The position numbers were made by a program, and so were the translations under genes. Under the pieces are notes generated by a model. It ran no database searches. It was given only the letters and a program-made list of their open reading frames with translations, and was not told the DNA's origin. DNA of 64,000 nucleotides from NCBI GenBank assembly GCA_047623945.1, contig JBLHOT010000013.1, positions 1 to 64,000 of the forward strand, read 5' to 3'. Of the stretch, positions 42,137-51,441 are shown piece after piece (within the stretch, counting starts at the first letter, position 1; the number at the start of each line of letters is the position of its first letter). The stretch is from Arcticibacterium sp047623945 (lineage in GTDB: Bacteria > Bacteroidota > Bacteroidia > Cytophagales > Spirosomataceae).

Positions 42137-43263
42137 TTTTTCAATTTATGCTTAAGCATGTCTTGTTGAATATGCCTTCCCAGTTCTGCTAAAAAAGGGA
42201 ACCCCACTTTTTCATATTCATAGGTATCATCATTTAATGTTTCGTTTTTGTTGGTGTAGATAACCGCCGAAAGCAGGAATTTTATATCGTTTTTACGGTC
42301 TTCTATGAGAGCATTGTCAATAAGAAACCCATAGGCAGCTCCTATTTTATTGAATATCTTTAAGTATTCAGGTATTCTAGACTTTGAGTCACCGAGTATA
42401 AAAAACTTACAATAATTATCGGGATAGTCGTCTTCTATGTAATCGGCGTCTCTTGGCATTTTGCTCATATACTCTTTTATAAAAGCTAAGTCTTCAGGTC
42501 TTAAGTTAAACTTGGAGCCATGATTAAGTTGGAAAATATCCATGAGCATTTGGTGCTGGTCTAATAGGTCAAATCTGTTTTTTTTGCCAAAATTCATAGG
42601 TTCATTTATCAGGGAGTCACCTTTAAAATGGGCCTTTCCTAATGGGATAAACTTAGGCTCTATACTACTAGCTACGGCAAATTTTGCTTCCTGAGTATAA
42701 TGGTCACCAAGTATTACTTTAGGGGTGTAGTTGTTTTCTTCTGGGCTAAGAGCTATTGATAGCCGGTGGTGCAAAGCGGTGTTTAAAAATCCTTTTCGCG
42801 TCATGGCGTCATTGAAGCTGTCCTTACCTATAAAATCATAGAGTCTGTTAAATGAATCATTATTGCTAACAAGCAAGATTTTTTTGACGTAGTTGCCAAT
42901 AGAGGTGCTTGTGTCAAAATAGACGGAACTGTAATTTTGAAGGGTAGACACACTAGAATAAGGTAGATCCCTATCTAGTTTTAGCTCATTCACCTTTTCT
43001 AGTGCTAGCAAAATTGCCGGAAGCTTTATGGTGCTTGCAGGATAGAAGTAGTTATCAGAACTATAATTGAAATATTGAGTCTTAGTTTTCTTATCGTTTA
43101 TTATTGGCGTAAATATTATTTGTATCCTGTAATTTTGGGCTTGCTTTAAGATTGGCTTTAGCTGCTTGTTTTTATATAGCATCTTTTTGAAAGCACGGTC
43201 TGTTTGCTGTGCATATGATTGGCCAGAAATAAGCAGGAAAAATATTAAAATAACCGTTCTCAA
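42133..43263 (-). CDS. class A beta-lactamase-like serine hydrolase, exported
   Basis: 376 residues from a TTG start; an in-frame TGA lies three codons upstream and the next Met would lose the signal peptide (VILIFFLLISGQSYAQQ). FYPASTIKLPA holds the SxxK catalytic pair Ser77/Lys80, and VSNNDSFNRLY (near 132) corresponds to the SDN element. There is no obvious KTG triad. This fits a periplasmic peptidase or esterase related to class A beta-lactamases rather than a resistance enzyme. It converges with manC (4-bp overlap) and is divergent from the next lipoprotein gene with a 14-bp gap. Confidence 0.8.
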   Translation of the reverse strand: MRTVILIFFLLISGQSYAQQTDRAFKKMLYKNKQLKPILKQAQNYRIQIIFTPIINDKKTKTQYFNYSSDNYFYPASTIKLPAILLALEKVNELKLDRDLPYSSVSTLQNYSSVYFDTSTSIGNYVKKILLVSNNDSFNRLYDFIGKDSFNDAMTRKGFLNTALHHRLSIALSPEENNYTPKVILGDHYTQEAKFAVASSIEPKFIPLGKAHFKGDSLINEPMNFGKKNRFDLLDQHQMLMDIFQLNHGSKFNLRPEDLAFIKEYMSKMPRDADYIEDDYPDNYCKFFILGDSKSRIPEYLKIFNKIGAAYGFLIDNALIEDRKNDIKFLLSAVIYTNKNETLNDDTYEYEKVGFPFLAELGRHIQQDMLKHKLKN

Positions 43264-43277
43264 GTCTCTTCAATTTT

Positions 43278-43769
43278 ATGAAAATCAAATTACTAATATA
43301 TGTGTTAATATCTTCGGGAGCCGGCCTTTTATCATGTGGAAATATGGAACGTTTAGATACGTCAAAGTTAAAAGGAGAAATAGAGGCACATAAAATTAAA
43401 AGGATTTCGGAGACAGATATCATTTCATTTATGAATACCCGTGGACAAGAATTAATTCGTGTTTTAGGGAGAGAAGACTGTGATTTGGTCTTAAAGGAGT
43501 TAGATTCTCTTCGGACAAAGGTCAGTTTTGAACTTAAAGACTTGAATCCCAAAACGTTTAGGACAACGATTGAAAAGGAAAAGCAGGTGATGGAGGCATT
43601 ACAGTATGGCTTAGAAGAGAATGCAGTGTTGAGACCAACCTTTCAAAAACTGTCAGACACCACATATGCGTTTTATTTCATCAAAACTCAGAATGGTTGT
43701 AGACCAGAAAACGACTTAGACTTTTGGAAACTGACCTTTAGAAAGGAGGATTTGATTCAATCTATGTAG
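43278..43769 (+). CDS. lipoprotein of unknown function
   Basis: 163 residues. A clear lipobox GAGLLSC places Cys20 as the acylated residue. The mature part starts with a charged helix (TSKLKGEIEAHKIKRISETD) and continues with a mixed alpha/beta region and one further Cys. I do not recognise the family; it may be a heme- or peptide-sensing DUF seen in Bacteroidota. It starts 14 bp from the divergent serine hydrolase gene, so the promoters must overlap coding sequence. Confidence 0.6.
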   Translation: MKIKLLIYVLISSGAGLLSCGNMERLDTSKLKGEIEAHKIKRISETDIISFMNTRGQELIRVLGREDCDLVLKELDSLRTKVSFELKDLNPKTFRTTIEKEKQVMEALQYGLEENAVLRPTFQKLSDTTYAFYFIKTQNGCRPENDLDFWKLTFRKEDLIQSM

Positions 43770-43797
43770 TGCCCGAGATAGAAATTTGGCACATTTC

Positions 43798-43829
43798 TTG
43801 AATTTTTCTATGAAAAGATTGTAGCTTCG
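43798..43829 (+). promoter_or_regulatory. promoter for the 118-residue orphan
   Basis: TTG at 43798-43800 and TAGCTTCG at 43822-43829 (one mismatch to TAnnTTTG) are 21 bp apart, 10 bp before the ATG at 43840. A very short leader would result. Confidence 0.35.
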
Positions 43830-43839
43830 CGGCTTATAT

Positions 43840-44196
43840 ATGAAGGAAAGCAGACACATAATCAAGGGGCTAACTCTTTTCGTGAGCATTTTTATGCTTT
43901 CGGCTGTGCTTTCAAAGGACCTTATTAAGGCTCCTTTGGTAGTGGATGTTTCTGGTCAAACCGATGCGGACGGACAAGATTCTGAGGAAAATGAGGCTTA
44001 TGTAACAGACTTTTCTTCTGAGGTGGTTATTCCTTCCCATGCGTTCAGTTTTGGTGGAGAGATAGCCGTTGTTCCACTTCCAGAGAGTTCTATCATCGTC
44101 TTTGCTAGACCCATTCTTAGGGTAGCAAGACCACTATTTAAACATTCCTATTTTGATAAGCTCTTTGAGCATCATATAGCAATAAATGCACCCTGA
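43840..44196 (+). CDS. small protein of unknown function
   Basis: 118 residues. An N-terminal hydrophobic segment (GLTLFVSIFMLSAVLS, about 10-25) is a signal peptide or anchor. It is followed by an acidic stretch (TDADGQDSEENEAYVTD) and a C-terminal half with FARPILRVARPLFKHSYFDK. The acidic low-complexity linker and the basic C-terminus suggest a periplasmic or membrane-tethered role. No family is recognised. It lies 123 bp before secDF on the same strand. A conserved reading frame with a promoter-like site supports it as a real gene. Confidence 0.5.
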   Translation: MKESRHIIKGLTLFVSIFMLSAVLSKDLIKAPLVVDVSGQTDADGQDSEENEAYVTDFSSEVVIPSHAFSFGGEIAVVPLPESSIIVFARPILRVARPLFKHSYFDKLFEHHIAINAP

Positions 44197-44319
44197 TCAC
44201 AAAGGGGTTCTGCAAAATTCAATTTTCAAATAATTATATAATGAGGAATTCGGATGTCCTAACGAATCTCCTATAACAATAAAACGTCTTTCTTAGGGGA
44301 CAAAAGACAATTAATTAAT

Positions 44320-47286
44320 ATGAGAAATAAAAGTGGAATAATGACACTCGTTCTGGTCTTTTTGGCCGTGAGTGTGTATTATTTAGTTCGAACGTATAAG
44401 GCGGGAAGTATCCGCGGCGAAGCAGAAGCTTTCGCGACAATGGCAGACGGTAATATAGATGCACAAGTAAAGCAGCGTTACCTGGATTCTTTGTGGAAGC
44501 GTCCTGTTTTCTTGGGAACTACTCTAGAAGACCTTACAAAGCAAGAGCTTGGCCTTGGTCTCGACCTTCAGGGAGGAATGCATGTTATTTTGGAAGTAGC
44601 TTCAAATGAAATCGTGAGGTCTTTGGCTAGTGGAACTCGTGACCCACGTGTAGGAGTGGCTATAACAGCTGCTACAGAAAGATCTGTAACAAGCTCAAGC
44701 CATTTTGTGGACCTTTTTGCGGAAGAATTTAAGAAGCTGGCTCCAGATGTGAAGCTGTCTAGGATTTTTGCTTCCACCTCTAATCGTGGCGAACTGGCTT
44801 TAAATTCTTCCGATTCTGAAGTAATTAGCTTCGTTAAGGGCGAAGTAGATGGAGCTTTTGATAGAGCCTTTCGTATTATCGAAACACGTGTTGATAAGTT
44901 TGGTGTGGCTAATGCAAACCTTCAGCGATTAACAGGAACTAATCGAATTCAGGTAGAGCTTCCAGGTGTAGATAATCCACAAAGGGTTAGAAAGTTATTA
45001 TCTGGTGCTGCCAAATTAGAATTCGTTGAAGTATACGAGCAAAACGAAGTGGGTACTTCACTGGATGCATTTGTAGGTTACTTGTCTCAAATTGATGCGG
45101 AAGCAAGAGCCGAAAGCTTGTCAAGTTCTGGAGAAACTGCTCGAGTGGCAGCAACAGAAGCGACAGGCAATGATTTGGCTTCTCAACTGACAGGGAGCAC
45201 AGATAGCACGGGAACAGCAATTGATTCATTAGCTGGTGTCAATACATTTTCTACACTTTTCATTCCTTCTCAGGGCGGGTTCTTAATTAGAACAAAGGAC
45301 ACTGTTCAAGTGAACGAAATTTTAAGCAGGTCTCAAGTTAAGCAGTTATTTCCAGCAGACTTGAGTTTTGTTTATGACGTGAAGCCCTTTATGAATACGG
45401 CCGCAGCGTCGGGTAACGAGGAATTGGTAAGTCTTTATATGGTTAAGGACTTAGGTAATGCACCTTTAGAAGGAGATGTTATCTCAAATGCTCGTCAAGA
45501 TTATGACCCTACTTCTGGCCGACCAGACGTAAGTATGCAAATGAATGCTACGGGCTCTAGAAAGTGGAGAGACTTAACGGCCGCTAACGTAGGTCAAAGG
45601 GTGGCTATTATTCTTGATAACTATGTGTATTCTGCTCCTAATGTGAATCAGGAAATTAGCGGAGGTAACTCAAGCATATCTGGAAACTTTAGTTTAGAAG
45701 AGGCCAGTGACCTGGCCAATGTACTTAAAGCGGGTAAACTACCTGCTCCAACTAATATAATTGAAGAGGCTGTAGTAGGTGCATCTGTAGGGGAGAGTGC
45801 CGTGAAAGCGGGTGTTATTTCTTCTTTGGTAGGTTTACTTGCGGTACTGGTTTTTGTACTTATTTACTATAATAAGGCAGGATGGATTGCCAACCTAGCC
45901 TTGGTAGTCAACTTGATTTTACTGTTGGGTGTAATGGCCTCTTTTGGTGCGACATTAACCTTACCGGGTATTGCTGGTATGGTACTTTCTGTGGGTATGG
46001 CTGTAGATGCTAACGTACTAATTTATGAACGAATAAAGGAAGAACTAGACGAAGGGAAGACGTTTGCGATTGCCGTCAGAAACGGTTTCAAATATGCAAT
46101 GCCTTCTATCATTGACTCCAATGTTACTACGTTAATTACGGGTGTGGTTCTCTTTATTTTTGGAACGGGTCTTATCCTTGGTTTCGCTACTACACTGTTG
46201 ATAGGTATTTTCACGTCTCTTTTCTGTGCTATCTTTATCTCAAGATTGGTATTTGAGTATTATATTAAAAAAGGTAAAACAGTTACATTCTTCACAGCTT
46301 GGACAGAGAAAATGTTCAAAGACACGAACATTGACTTCGTGAACAAGCGTAAAATGTTCTATATGATTTCTGGTGCCATTATTATAGCAGGAGCTATTTC
46401 AATTGGTGTTAGAGGTTTTGGTTTAGGAGTCGACTTTAAAGGAGGTCGTACTTATGTTGCCAAATTTGAGAAGGCCGTTTCTACGGAGAATGTTCGTGAG
46501 GCAATGGAAACTGCGGGCTTCCCATCTGAAGTGAAAACGTACGGTGGTTTTGACCAAGTGAAAATTACAACGGCATATAAAATTGACAATACAGACCCCA
46601 ATTTAGAGCTTCAAATTCAGGAGCAAATAAATGGTGTAGTAGCAGGAATAGATAACAATGCCGGTGAGATAGTAAGCTCCTCTAGAGTAGGGCCAACTAT
46701 TGCCAATGATACTATTTGGAACTCGCTTAAAGCCATCCTGTACTCATTGATTTTAACCTTCATTTACATCTATATTCGTTTTCGAAGTGTGGCCTTTAGC
46801 TTTGGAGCGGTGGTAGCGGTATTCCATGATGTATTAGTGATACTTGGTATTTTCTCCATCTTCAACGGAATTCTTCCATTCTCTTTGGATGTGGATCAAG
46901 CCTTTGTAGGTGCGATATTGACACTGATGGGTTATTCTATGAATGACACGGTAGTGGTTTTTGACCGTGTACGTGAATACCTAAATGACAAGCGTAAAGC
47001 GAAAGAAGATATCGTTACAGTCATCAATAATGCCTTGAACAGCACATTGAGTAGAACGGCTGTTACGGGTATTGCTACCTTATTGGTGCTTCTTATTCTT
47101 TTGATATTCGGTGGTGAAACTATTCGTGGTTTTATCTTCGCGATGTTCTTGGGAGTTATTGTGGGTACATACTCTTCGCTTTACATAGCTGCTCCTATCG
47201 TGGTAGACGCCATGCAAAGACAGCTTATGAAAGAGAAAGACGCTGGCCTTAAAGCAGCAGAAGTGGCTTTAGCTGGTAAGAAATAA
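44320..47286 (+). CDS. secDF: protein translocase SecDF, fused
   Basis: 988 residues: SecD followed by SecF in one chain, as usual in Bacteroidota. The SecD part has LDLQGGMHVILEV (D1), a large periplasmic domain (about 100-480), and helices with GLLAVLVFVLIYYN and DANVLIYERIKEEL. The SecF part starts near 680, with GVDFKGGRTYVAKFE, a P4-like periplasmic loop, helices, and MNDTVVVFDRVREYL. It uses proton motive force to complete preprotein export through SecYEG. Coding looks intact, and a terminator follows the stop. Confidence 0.97.
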   Translation: MRNKSGIMTLVLVFLAVSVYYLVRTYKAGSIRGEAEAFATMADGNIDAQVKQRYLDSLWKRPVFLGTTLEDLTKQELGLGLDLQGGMHVILEVASNEIVRSLASGTRDPRVGVAITAATERSVTSSSHFVDLFAEEFKKLAPDVKLSRIFASTSNRGELALNSSDSEVISFVKGEVDGAFDRAFRIIETRVDKFGVANANLQRLTGTNRIQVELPGVDNPQRVRKLLSGAAKLEFVEVYEQNEVGTSLDAFVGYLSQIDAEARAESLSSSGETARVAATEATGNDLASQLTGSTDSTGTAIDSLAGVNTFSTLFIPSQGGFLIRTKDTVQVNEILSRSQVKQLFPADLSFVYDVKPFMNTAAASGNEELVSLYMVKDLGNAPLEGDVISNARQDYDPTSGRPDVSMQMNATGSRKWRDLTAANVGQRVAIILDNYVYSAPNVNQEISGGNSSISGNFSLEEASDLANVLKAGKLPAPTNIIEEAVVGASVGESAVKAGVISSLVGLLAVLVFVLIYYNKAGWIANLALVVNLILLLGVMASFGATLTLPGIAGMVLSVGMAVDANVLIYERIKEELDEGKTFAIAVRNGFKYAMPSIIDSNVTTLITGVVLFIFGTGLILGFATTLLIGIFTSLFCAIFISRLVFEYYIKKGKTVTFFTAWTEKMFKDTNIDFVNKRKMFYMISGAIIIAGAISIGVRGFGLGVDFKGGRTYVAKFEKAVSTENVREAMETAGFPSEVKTYGGFDQVKITTAYKIDNTDPNLELQIQEQINGVVAGIDNNAGEIVSSSRVGPTIANDTIWNSLKAILYSLILTFIYIYIRFRSVAFSFGAVVAVFHDVLVILGIFSIFNGILPFSLDVDQAFVGAILTLMGYSMNDTVVVFDRVREYLNDKRKAKEDIVTVINNALNSTLSRTAVTGIATLLVLLILLIFGGETIRGFIFAMFLGVIVGTYSSLYIAAPIVVDAMQRQLMKEKDAGLKAAEVALAGKK

Positions 47287-47309
47287 GCTTAGGTTTATTA
47301 AACATTTAT

Positions 47310-47346
47310 GCCCTCAATCTGAACAGGTTGGGGGCTTTTGTTTTTT
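47310..47346 (+). terminator. intrinsic terminator of secDF
   Basis: The stem GCCCTCAAT/GTTGGGGGC (9 bp including two G-T pairs), at 47310-47318 and 47327-47335, is followed by TTTTGTTTTTT. It lies 24 bp after the secDF stop. Confidence 0.8.
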
Positions 47347-47403
47347 GAATCTTTTGAAGAAGTTCAATAAAAATGTTTCCGCATGAAAGGTGCTTTAAAG
47401 AAG

Positions 47404-47411
47404 TATCTTTG
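47404..47411 (+). promoter_or_regulatory. -7 promoter element of phnA
   Basis: TATCTTTG followed by C is an exact TAnnTTTG match 23 bp before the phnA ATG at 47435. No -33 TTG at the usual distance. Confidence 0.5.
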
Positions 47412-47434
47412 CGGTTCAATAACCTGTACATCCA

Positions 47435-47773
47435 ATGAGCGAATTTCCTCCATGCCCTAAATGTAAATGTGAGTATACCTATGCCATGGATAGACTGTTG
47501 GTTTGTCCAGAGTGCTTTCATGAGTGGAATCCAGATGAGCTTAGTGAAGAGGAGTTGGCCTCCCAAATCAAGGATATAAACGGGAATGTACTTCAAAACG
47601 GAGATAGCGTGATGGTGGTTAAAGACCTACCTGTTAAAGGTGCTCCTAAGCCTGTAAAGGCAGGCACAAAGGTTAAGAATATTCGCCTTACAGAGGGCGA
47701 ACATAATATCGCCTGTAAGATTGACGGCTTTGGAGCTATGGGCTTAAAGTCTGAGTTCGTCAGGAAGGCTTAA
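47435..47773 (+). CDS. phnA: zinc-ribbon protein PhnA/YjdM
   Basis: 112 residues. The N-terminal zinc ribbon CPKC and CPEC (Cys7, Cys10, Cys24, Cys27) is followed by the PhnA domain NGNVLQNGDSVMVVKDLPVKG and DGFGAMGLKSEFVRK. The family is named for its position near phosphonate genes in E. coli, but its biochemical role is unclear. No phosphonate genes are nearby. It has its own promoter and lies between the secDF terminator and the TonB-plug-like pseudogene. Confidence 0.93.
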   Translation: MSEFPPCPKCKCEYTYAMDRLLVCPECFHEWNPDELSEEELASQIKDINGNVLQNGDSVMVVKDLPVKGAPKPVKAGTKVKNIRLTEGEHNIACKIDGFGAMGLKSEFVRKA

Positions 47774-47827
47774 TCATATTAGAGTTTGCTCATTGTTTGT
47801 GAATTCGAGAGTGATTGAAGTCTAGGT

Positions 47828-49749
47828 TTACTGCTTTTGGTAACCCTTTACCAGAAACCTTTGGTTTGCCCTAACCTTAGCTTTACCGTCCGCTTGAACG
47901 GTACTAATGAGTATCGCACAGGCACAATTATAAAATTGGGCCTGACTATATTTCATGACATATATCTTTTCTATGTTATGGACTGAAATGCTTTGAGATA
48001 AATTTAATACCTTATTGGGTTCCGCAGGATTAGTAAGAGAGATGCGAGCCTGGTATCATAAATACCCTTACGAAGCCTTTTTCAAGACCTTTTTTTATAT
48101 ATGCAGGACAATAGATTCTTATGAGATCGTTGACCAACATTTGGGCGTTTTGATAAGTAGAAATAAATTGATCCTTGACAATTACACTTGGTGTAATTCC
48201 GTAGCCGTCTTTTTCCTCAATTCTTTTCGCTTTCACTTTAACTTCATCGAGAAAAATTAATTCTTTGTCTTTTCTTATTTGAGCTAACACTTCTATCTCT
48301 AAGGAATCCAGAACAGGCTTAGAAGTGGGTTTAGAAACCAAAGACCAATCTACTTGATATGGTTTAGCTCTTAATTAAAGGAGTGGTTTTAAGAGTGTCT
48401 AAGTCTATCTTATAGAAAGGAGTAATAAATGAAACCCAAGAATCGCCGCTAAAATCAAGGTTATCCAAAGTAAAAAATCCTTCTAAATCAAGGGCATACA
48501 CTTGTTCTTTATAGGAGCTATCTACACTAGAAATCCCGATACCAATATTAGCTGATCTTTTTATCCTTTTACCGTTTTCTTTTATCACTCTCCCAGATAT
48601 GGAAAGGCCGTCTTCGGTTTGAAACTCAAAAGGCATATTGTCTAAGTCGTCATAGATGGAAGCTGAAAATTGGACATCAGAATTCTTTTGTTGTTGCTTT
48701 TTAATATCTTCTCCAGCAGTATTGAAATAAGAGAGACTACTTAATAATTGCCCATTTTGGCTTAAGAGTAAACAATCTACTCTCCCATCATTTTCAAACT
48801 TCGGGATATGGAAAATGGCATTCTTCTTTTTACTCGAAATTCTTTTCCAATAACGAATATAGCCATCCTGGAAGAGGGCTAGGTATGACTCGTTTGAGAG
48901 TTCTGAATGGTTTAATAGAAATATGGAAGTCTCAGTTTTAGGGTTTTGAGGACTCAAAGCCAACTTAGCTTCATTCTTTATCAAGTGATTTAATTCATGC
49001 GATTTATTTCCAGCTACCAAATAGTAGCCCTCGTTTCTCATCAAAAACAGGTCAAAATCAGCTCTGCCTTTTGCATTCGTCATTCCAGAAGAGATAGTGT
49101 CTTTTCTGGAGTTTATAAGAGAAAAAGGACTAGAAATGGGATCCCCATAATTATTTGTTATCTGTATAAAAATTTTGGAATGTTGGTCTACTAATAGGTG
49201 TCGTGTCCGCCTTCAGGATAGACATGAATAGAATCTACCTTTGGACGGGAGAATGTATTTGGCATTGCACCTTTATAATTCCTTGAGAAAACGGTGATGT
49301 TTTTAGTGAAGAGATGATTGGGCGAAAAATTACGCATCCAGTTTGTATACGCCCTAATTTGATAGGTTCGAGTTTTTAAATTTACTGGCAAATTCAAATT
49401 GAAATCTGCAGAATTACTGTCAATTCTGATGACTTCAGAGAGCTCAATGATGTTTTTTGCTGGGTTTATGAATTTCTACGTAAACCGTTTTACTTTTTCT
49501 GTTGTCTGTACTTTCCCAAATCGCATTTATATGAAGTGTTGCCTTAATGGAACTTCCTGCCAAGTAGAATTTCTTGAGACCTCTAACTTCTATATTTTCA
49601 AGTTTGGCCCTATTTAGTCGTGATAAAAAATCAGGCATATTTTTATCACTCCCTCCTCCGTCCTGAGCAATTCCAGATGAAAGAAAGATAAAGACGAAAA
49701 TAAAGGGGTAAAGCTTTATCATGTTGGTGGATTTGTGTCTAGCGGACAA
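47828..49749 (-). pseudogene. MG2/TonB-plug-type surface protein, frameshifted and truncated
   Basis: Five frame segments join in order on the minus strand. 49749 to about 49460 is a signal peptide plus IEVRGLKKFYLAGSSIKA and VYVEIHKPS. Then LNLPVNLKTRTYQIRAYTNW leads to VYPEGG. Then LLVDQHSKIFIQITNNYGDP leads to VAGNKS and LSISGRVI (carboxypeptidase-regulatory-like). Then PYQVDWSLV leads to FLDEVKVKAKRIEE. Last comes a plug-like end, ISVHNIEKIYVMKYSQAQF to ILISTVQ, stopping at 47828-47830. Breaks fall at an A6 run (49453-49458), a 5-bp duplication (49198-49207), about 48370 and about 48055. The C-terminus is missing. Intact relatives of some 800-900 residues occur in Bacteroidota, often annotated as TonB-plug proteins. 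Confidence 0.8.
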
Positions 49750-49867
49750 AAGTTAGTAAAAGCAATTGTGTTTTATACTCTTCAATCAATAGAAAGGTGC
49801 CTTTATAAACAAAGCTAAAGGACTTAAAATCTATTAAAGAAAGACGAAATGTTTTTTTGCAAACTAA

Positions 49868-49993
49868 AGCAAGGATAAAGGTTGTGAGCAGCCCAAAGAA
49901 ATTACGGAAAAATGGTACAAGCACAAGAAGGCTGCAGAGGCACGTAAGGAGTTTTTGACTTTATTAAAAGCTCAAAATGAGCCTCCAGATTAG
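49868..49993 (+). pseudogene. unidentified coding remnant
   Basis: An open plus-strand frame without a start codon reads CEQPKEITEKWYKHKKAAEA, then continues RKEFLTLLKAQNEPPD to a TAG at 49991-49993. The Lys/Glu-rich helical composition is protein-like and unlike the surrounding AT-rich DNA. An ATG in a different frame a little upstream suggests a frameshift. No family is recognised. The rest of 49750-50058 shows nothing else. Confidence 0.25.
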
Positions 49994-50058
49994 TCGCATT
50001 GCTCTAACCTAATTTAGGAATGATTATGTAAAAGTAGGCTATATTAATTCTAGTGGAG

Positions 50059-51414
50059 TTATTTAATATAAACGGTCTTGATATTCACAAATTCCATAAT
50101 TCCTTCTTTAGAAAGTTCACGGCCGAAACCGGATTTCCCTGTACCACCAAAGGGCAGTCTAGGGTCAGACTTTACTAAGTCGTTCACAAAAAAGGCTCCA
50201 TCTGGAACAAGTTTTATATACTCTTTTACTTTTGGTATATCTTTAGTGAAAACACTTATTCCTAAACCAAAAGTAGTGTCTGTTGCTATTTCGAAGGCTT
50301 CTTCAACGCTTTTTACTTTGCAAATTGGAGCTATCGGCCCAAAAGTTTCTTCCTGAAAAACAGGCATGTCTGGTGTAACGTCAGTGAGTATGGTTGGTGC
50401 AAAATATGCTCCCTTAATTTCGCCACCTAGGCTTAACTTTGCTCCCATTTTTATAGAAGAATCCATTTGTATTTTAAGAGAGTCTGCAAAGTCAGCTCTT
50501 GAAAGTGTCCCTATTTTAGAATCTTCGGCCATAGGGTCGCCAGATTTAAGTTTAGAAACTTTGGCAGTAAACTTCTCTACGAATTCATCGTAAACATCTT
50601 CCAAGACTATAAACCTTTTGGCTGCAATACAGCTTTGCCCCGCATTCATAAATCGTGCTACAACAGCTATTTCAGTTGCTTTTTCAATATCTGCATCTGC
50701 GAGAACCACGAATGCATTACTTCCGCCTAGCTCTAATAAGGACTTTTTGATATTCTTACCCGCCTCGGATGCTACAGAAGCTCCTGCTCTTTCACTACCG
50801 GTGAGCGTGACTGCTTTAATAGTGGGATTCTCTAAAATACTAGCTACTTTATCATGATGTACGGTAAGGTTTTGAAAAACGCCATCAGGTAACCCCGCGT
50901 CTTTAAATATCTCTTCTATATGAAGTGCGGAACCAAAGACATTAGCAGCATGCTTTAGTAGGCCTACGTTTCCCGCCATAAGGGTAGGGGCAGCAAAACG
51001 AAACACTTGCCAAAAAGGAAAATTCCACGGCATTATAGCTAAAATACAGCCCATTGGCTCAAAGGTGACAAAACTCTCCTGGGCTTCGGTGGCAATATGT
51101 TTTGATGCTAAAAACGCCTCACTTTGTTCAGCATAATATTCACAAACCCAAGCACACTTCGTCACTTCTCCTCTCGCTTCAGAGATAGGTTTTCCCATTT
51201 CTAAACTGATGGTGCGGGCGTAGGTTTCCACATTCTTTTTCAGAATTTCTGCAGCTTTTAATAATATACTGGATCGTTCAGCAAAACTAGTCTCACGCCA
51301 AGCCTCAAAGCTAGACTGACTCTTTTCAATAATTTCTTGTACTTCCGCAGTCGAGTGCTCTGTATAAGTAGCTAAAACTTGATTGTTATACGGATTAATA
51401 GATTGGAATTTCAT
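50059..51414 (-). CDS. NAD(P)-dependent aldehyde dehydrogenase (succinate-semialdehyde type)
   Basis: 451 residues. The ALDH signatures are PWNFPFWQVFRFAAP, LELGGSN with Glu228, and GQSCIAAKRF with the catalytic Cys262. FGPIAPICKVKS and a final LPFGGTGKSGFGRELSKEG follow. The length is short, as in the Sad/GabD-like subgroup that oxidises succinic semialdehyde and related omega-aldehydes. It is the last gene of the six-gene minus-strand cluster, 27 bp after the C45 gene. Together with the class III aminotransferase it would take an omega-amino compound to an acid. The exact aldehyde is not shown by the sequence. Confidence 0.93.
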   Translation of the reverse strand: MKFQSINPYNNQVLATYTEHSTAEVQEIIEKSQSSFEAWRETSFAERSSILLKAAEILKKNVETYARTISLEMGKPISEARGEVTKCAWVCEYYAEQSEAFLASKHIATEAQESFVTFEPMGCILAIMPWNFPFWQVFRFAAPTLMAGNVGLLKHAANVFGSALHIEEIFKDAGLPDGVFQNLTVHHDKVASILENPTIKAVTLTGSERAGASVASEAGKNIKKSLLELGGSNAFVVLADADIEKATEIAVVARFMNAGQSCIAAKRFIVLEDVYDEFVEKFTAKVSKLKSGDPMAEDSKIGTLSRADFADSLKIQMDSSIKMGAKLSLGGEIKGAYFAPTILTDVTPDMPVFQEETFGPIAPICKVKSVEEAFEIATDTTFGLGISVFTKDIPKVKEYIKLVPDGAFFVNDLVKSDPRLPFGGTGKSGFGRELSKEGIMEFVNIKTVYIK

Positions 51415-51441
51415 GCGTATTTAATTTTATCTTGCTGGATA

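Noticed and set aside
42133..43263. Antibiotic-resistance beta-lactamase
   Set aside because: SxxK and an SDN-like element are present but the KTG element is not evident; a resistance role is not supported.
43172..43552. 126-codon minus-strand frame
   Set aside because: Overlaps the start of the serine hydrolase gene and the lipoprotein gene on the other strand; the lipoprotein signal makes that gene the real one.
48030..49397. Separate small genes at 48030-48341, 48364-49083 and 49191-49397
   Set aside because: Their translations are consecutive parts of one known protein type and join by simple indels, so they are scored as one pseudogene.
49739..49924. 61-codon minus-strand hydrophobic frame
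   Set aside because: Overlaps the pseudogene start and the AT-rich gap; probably an artefact of T-rich sequence.
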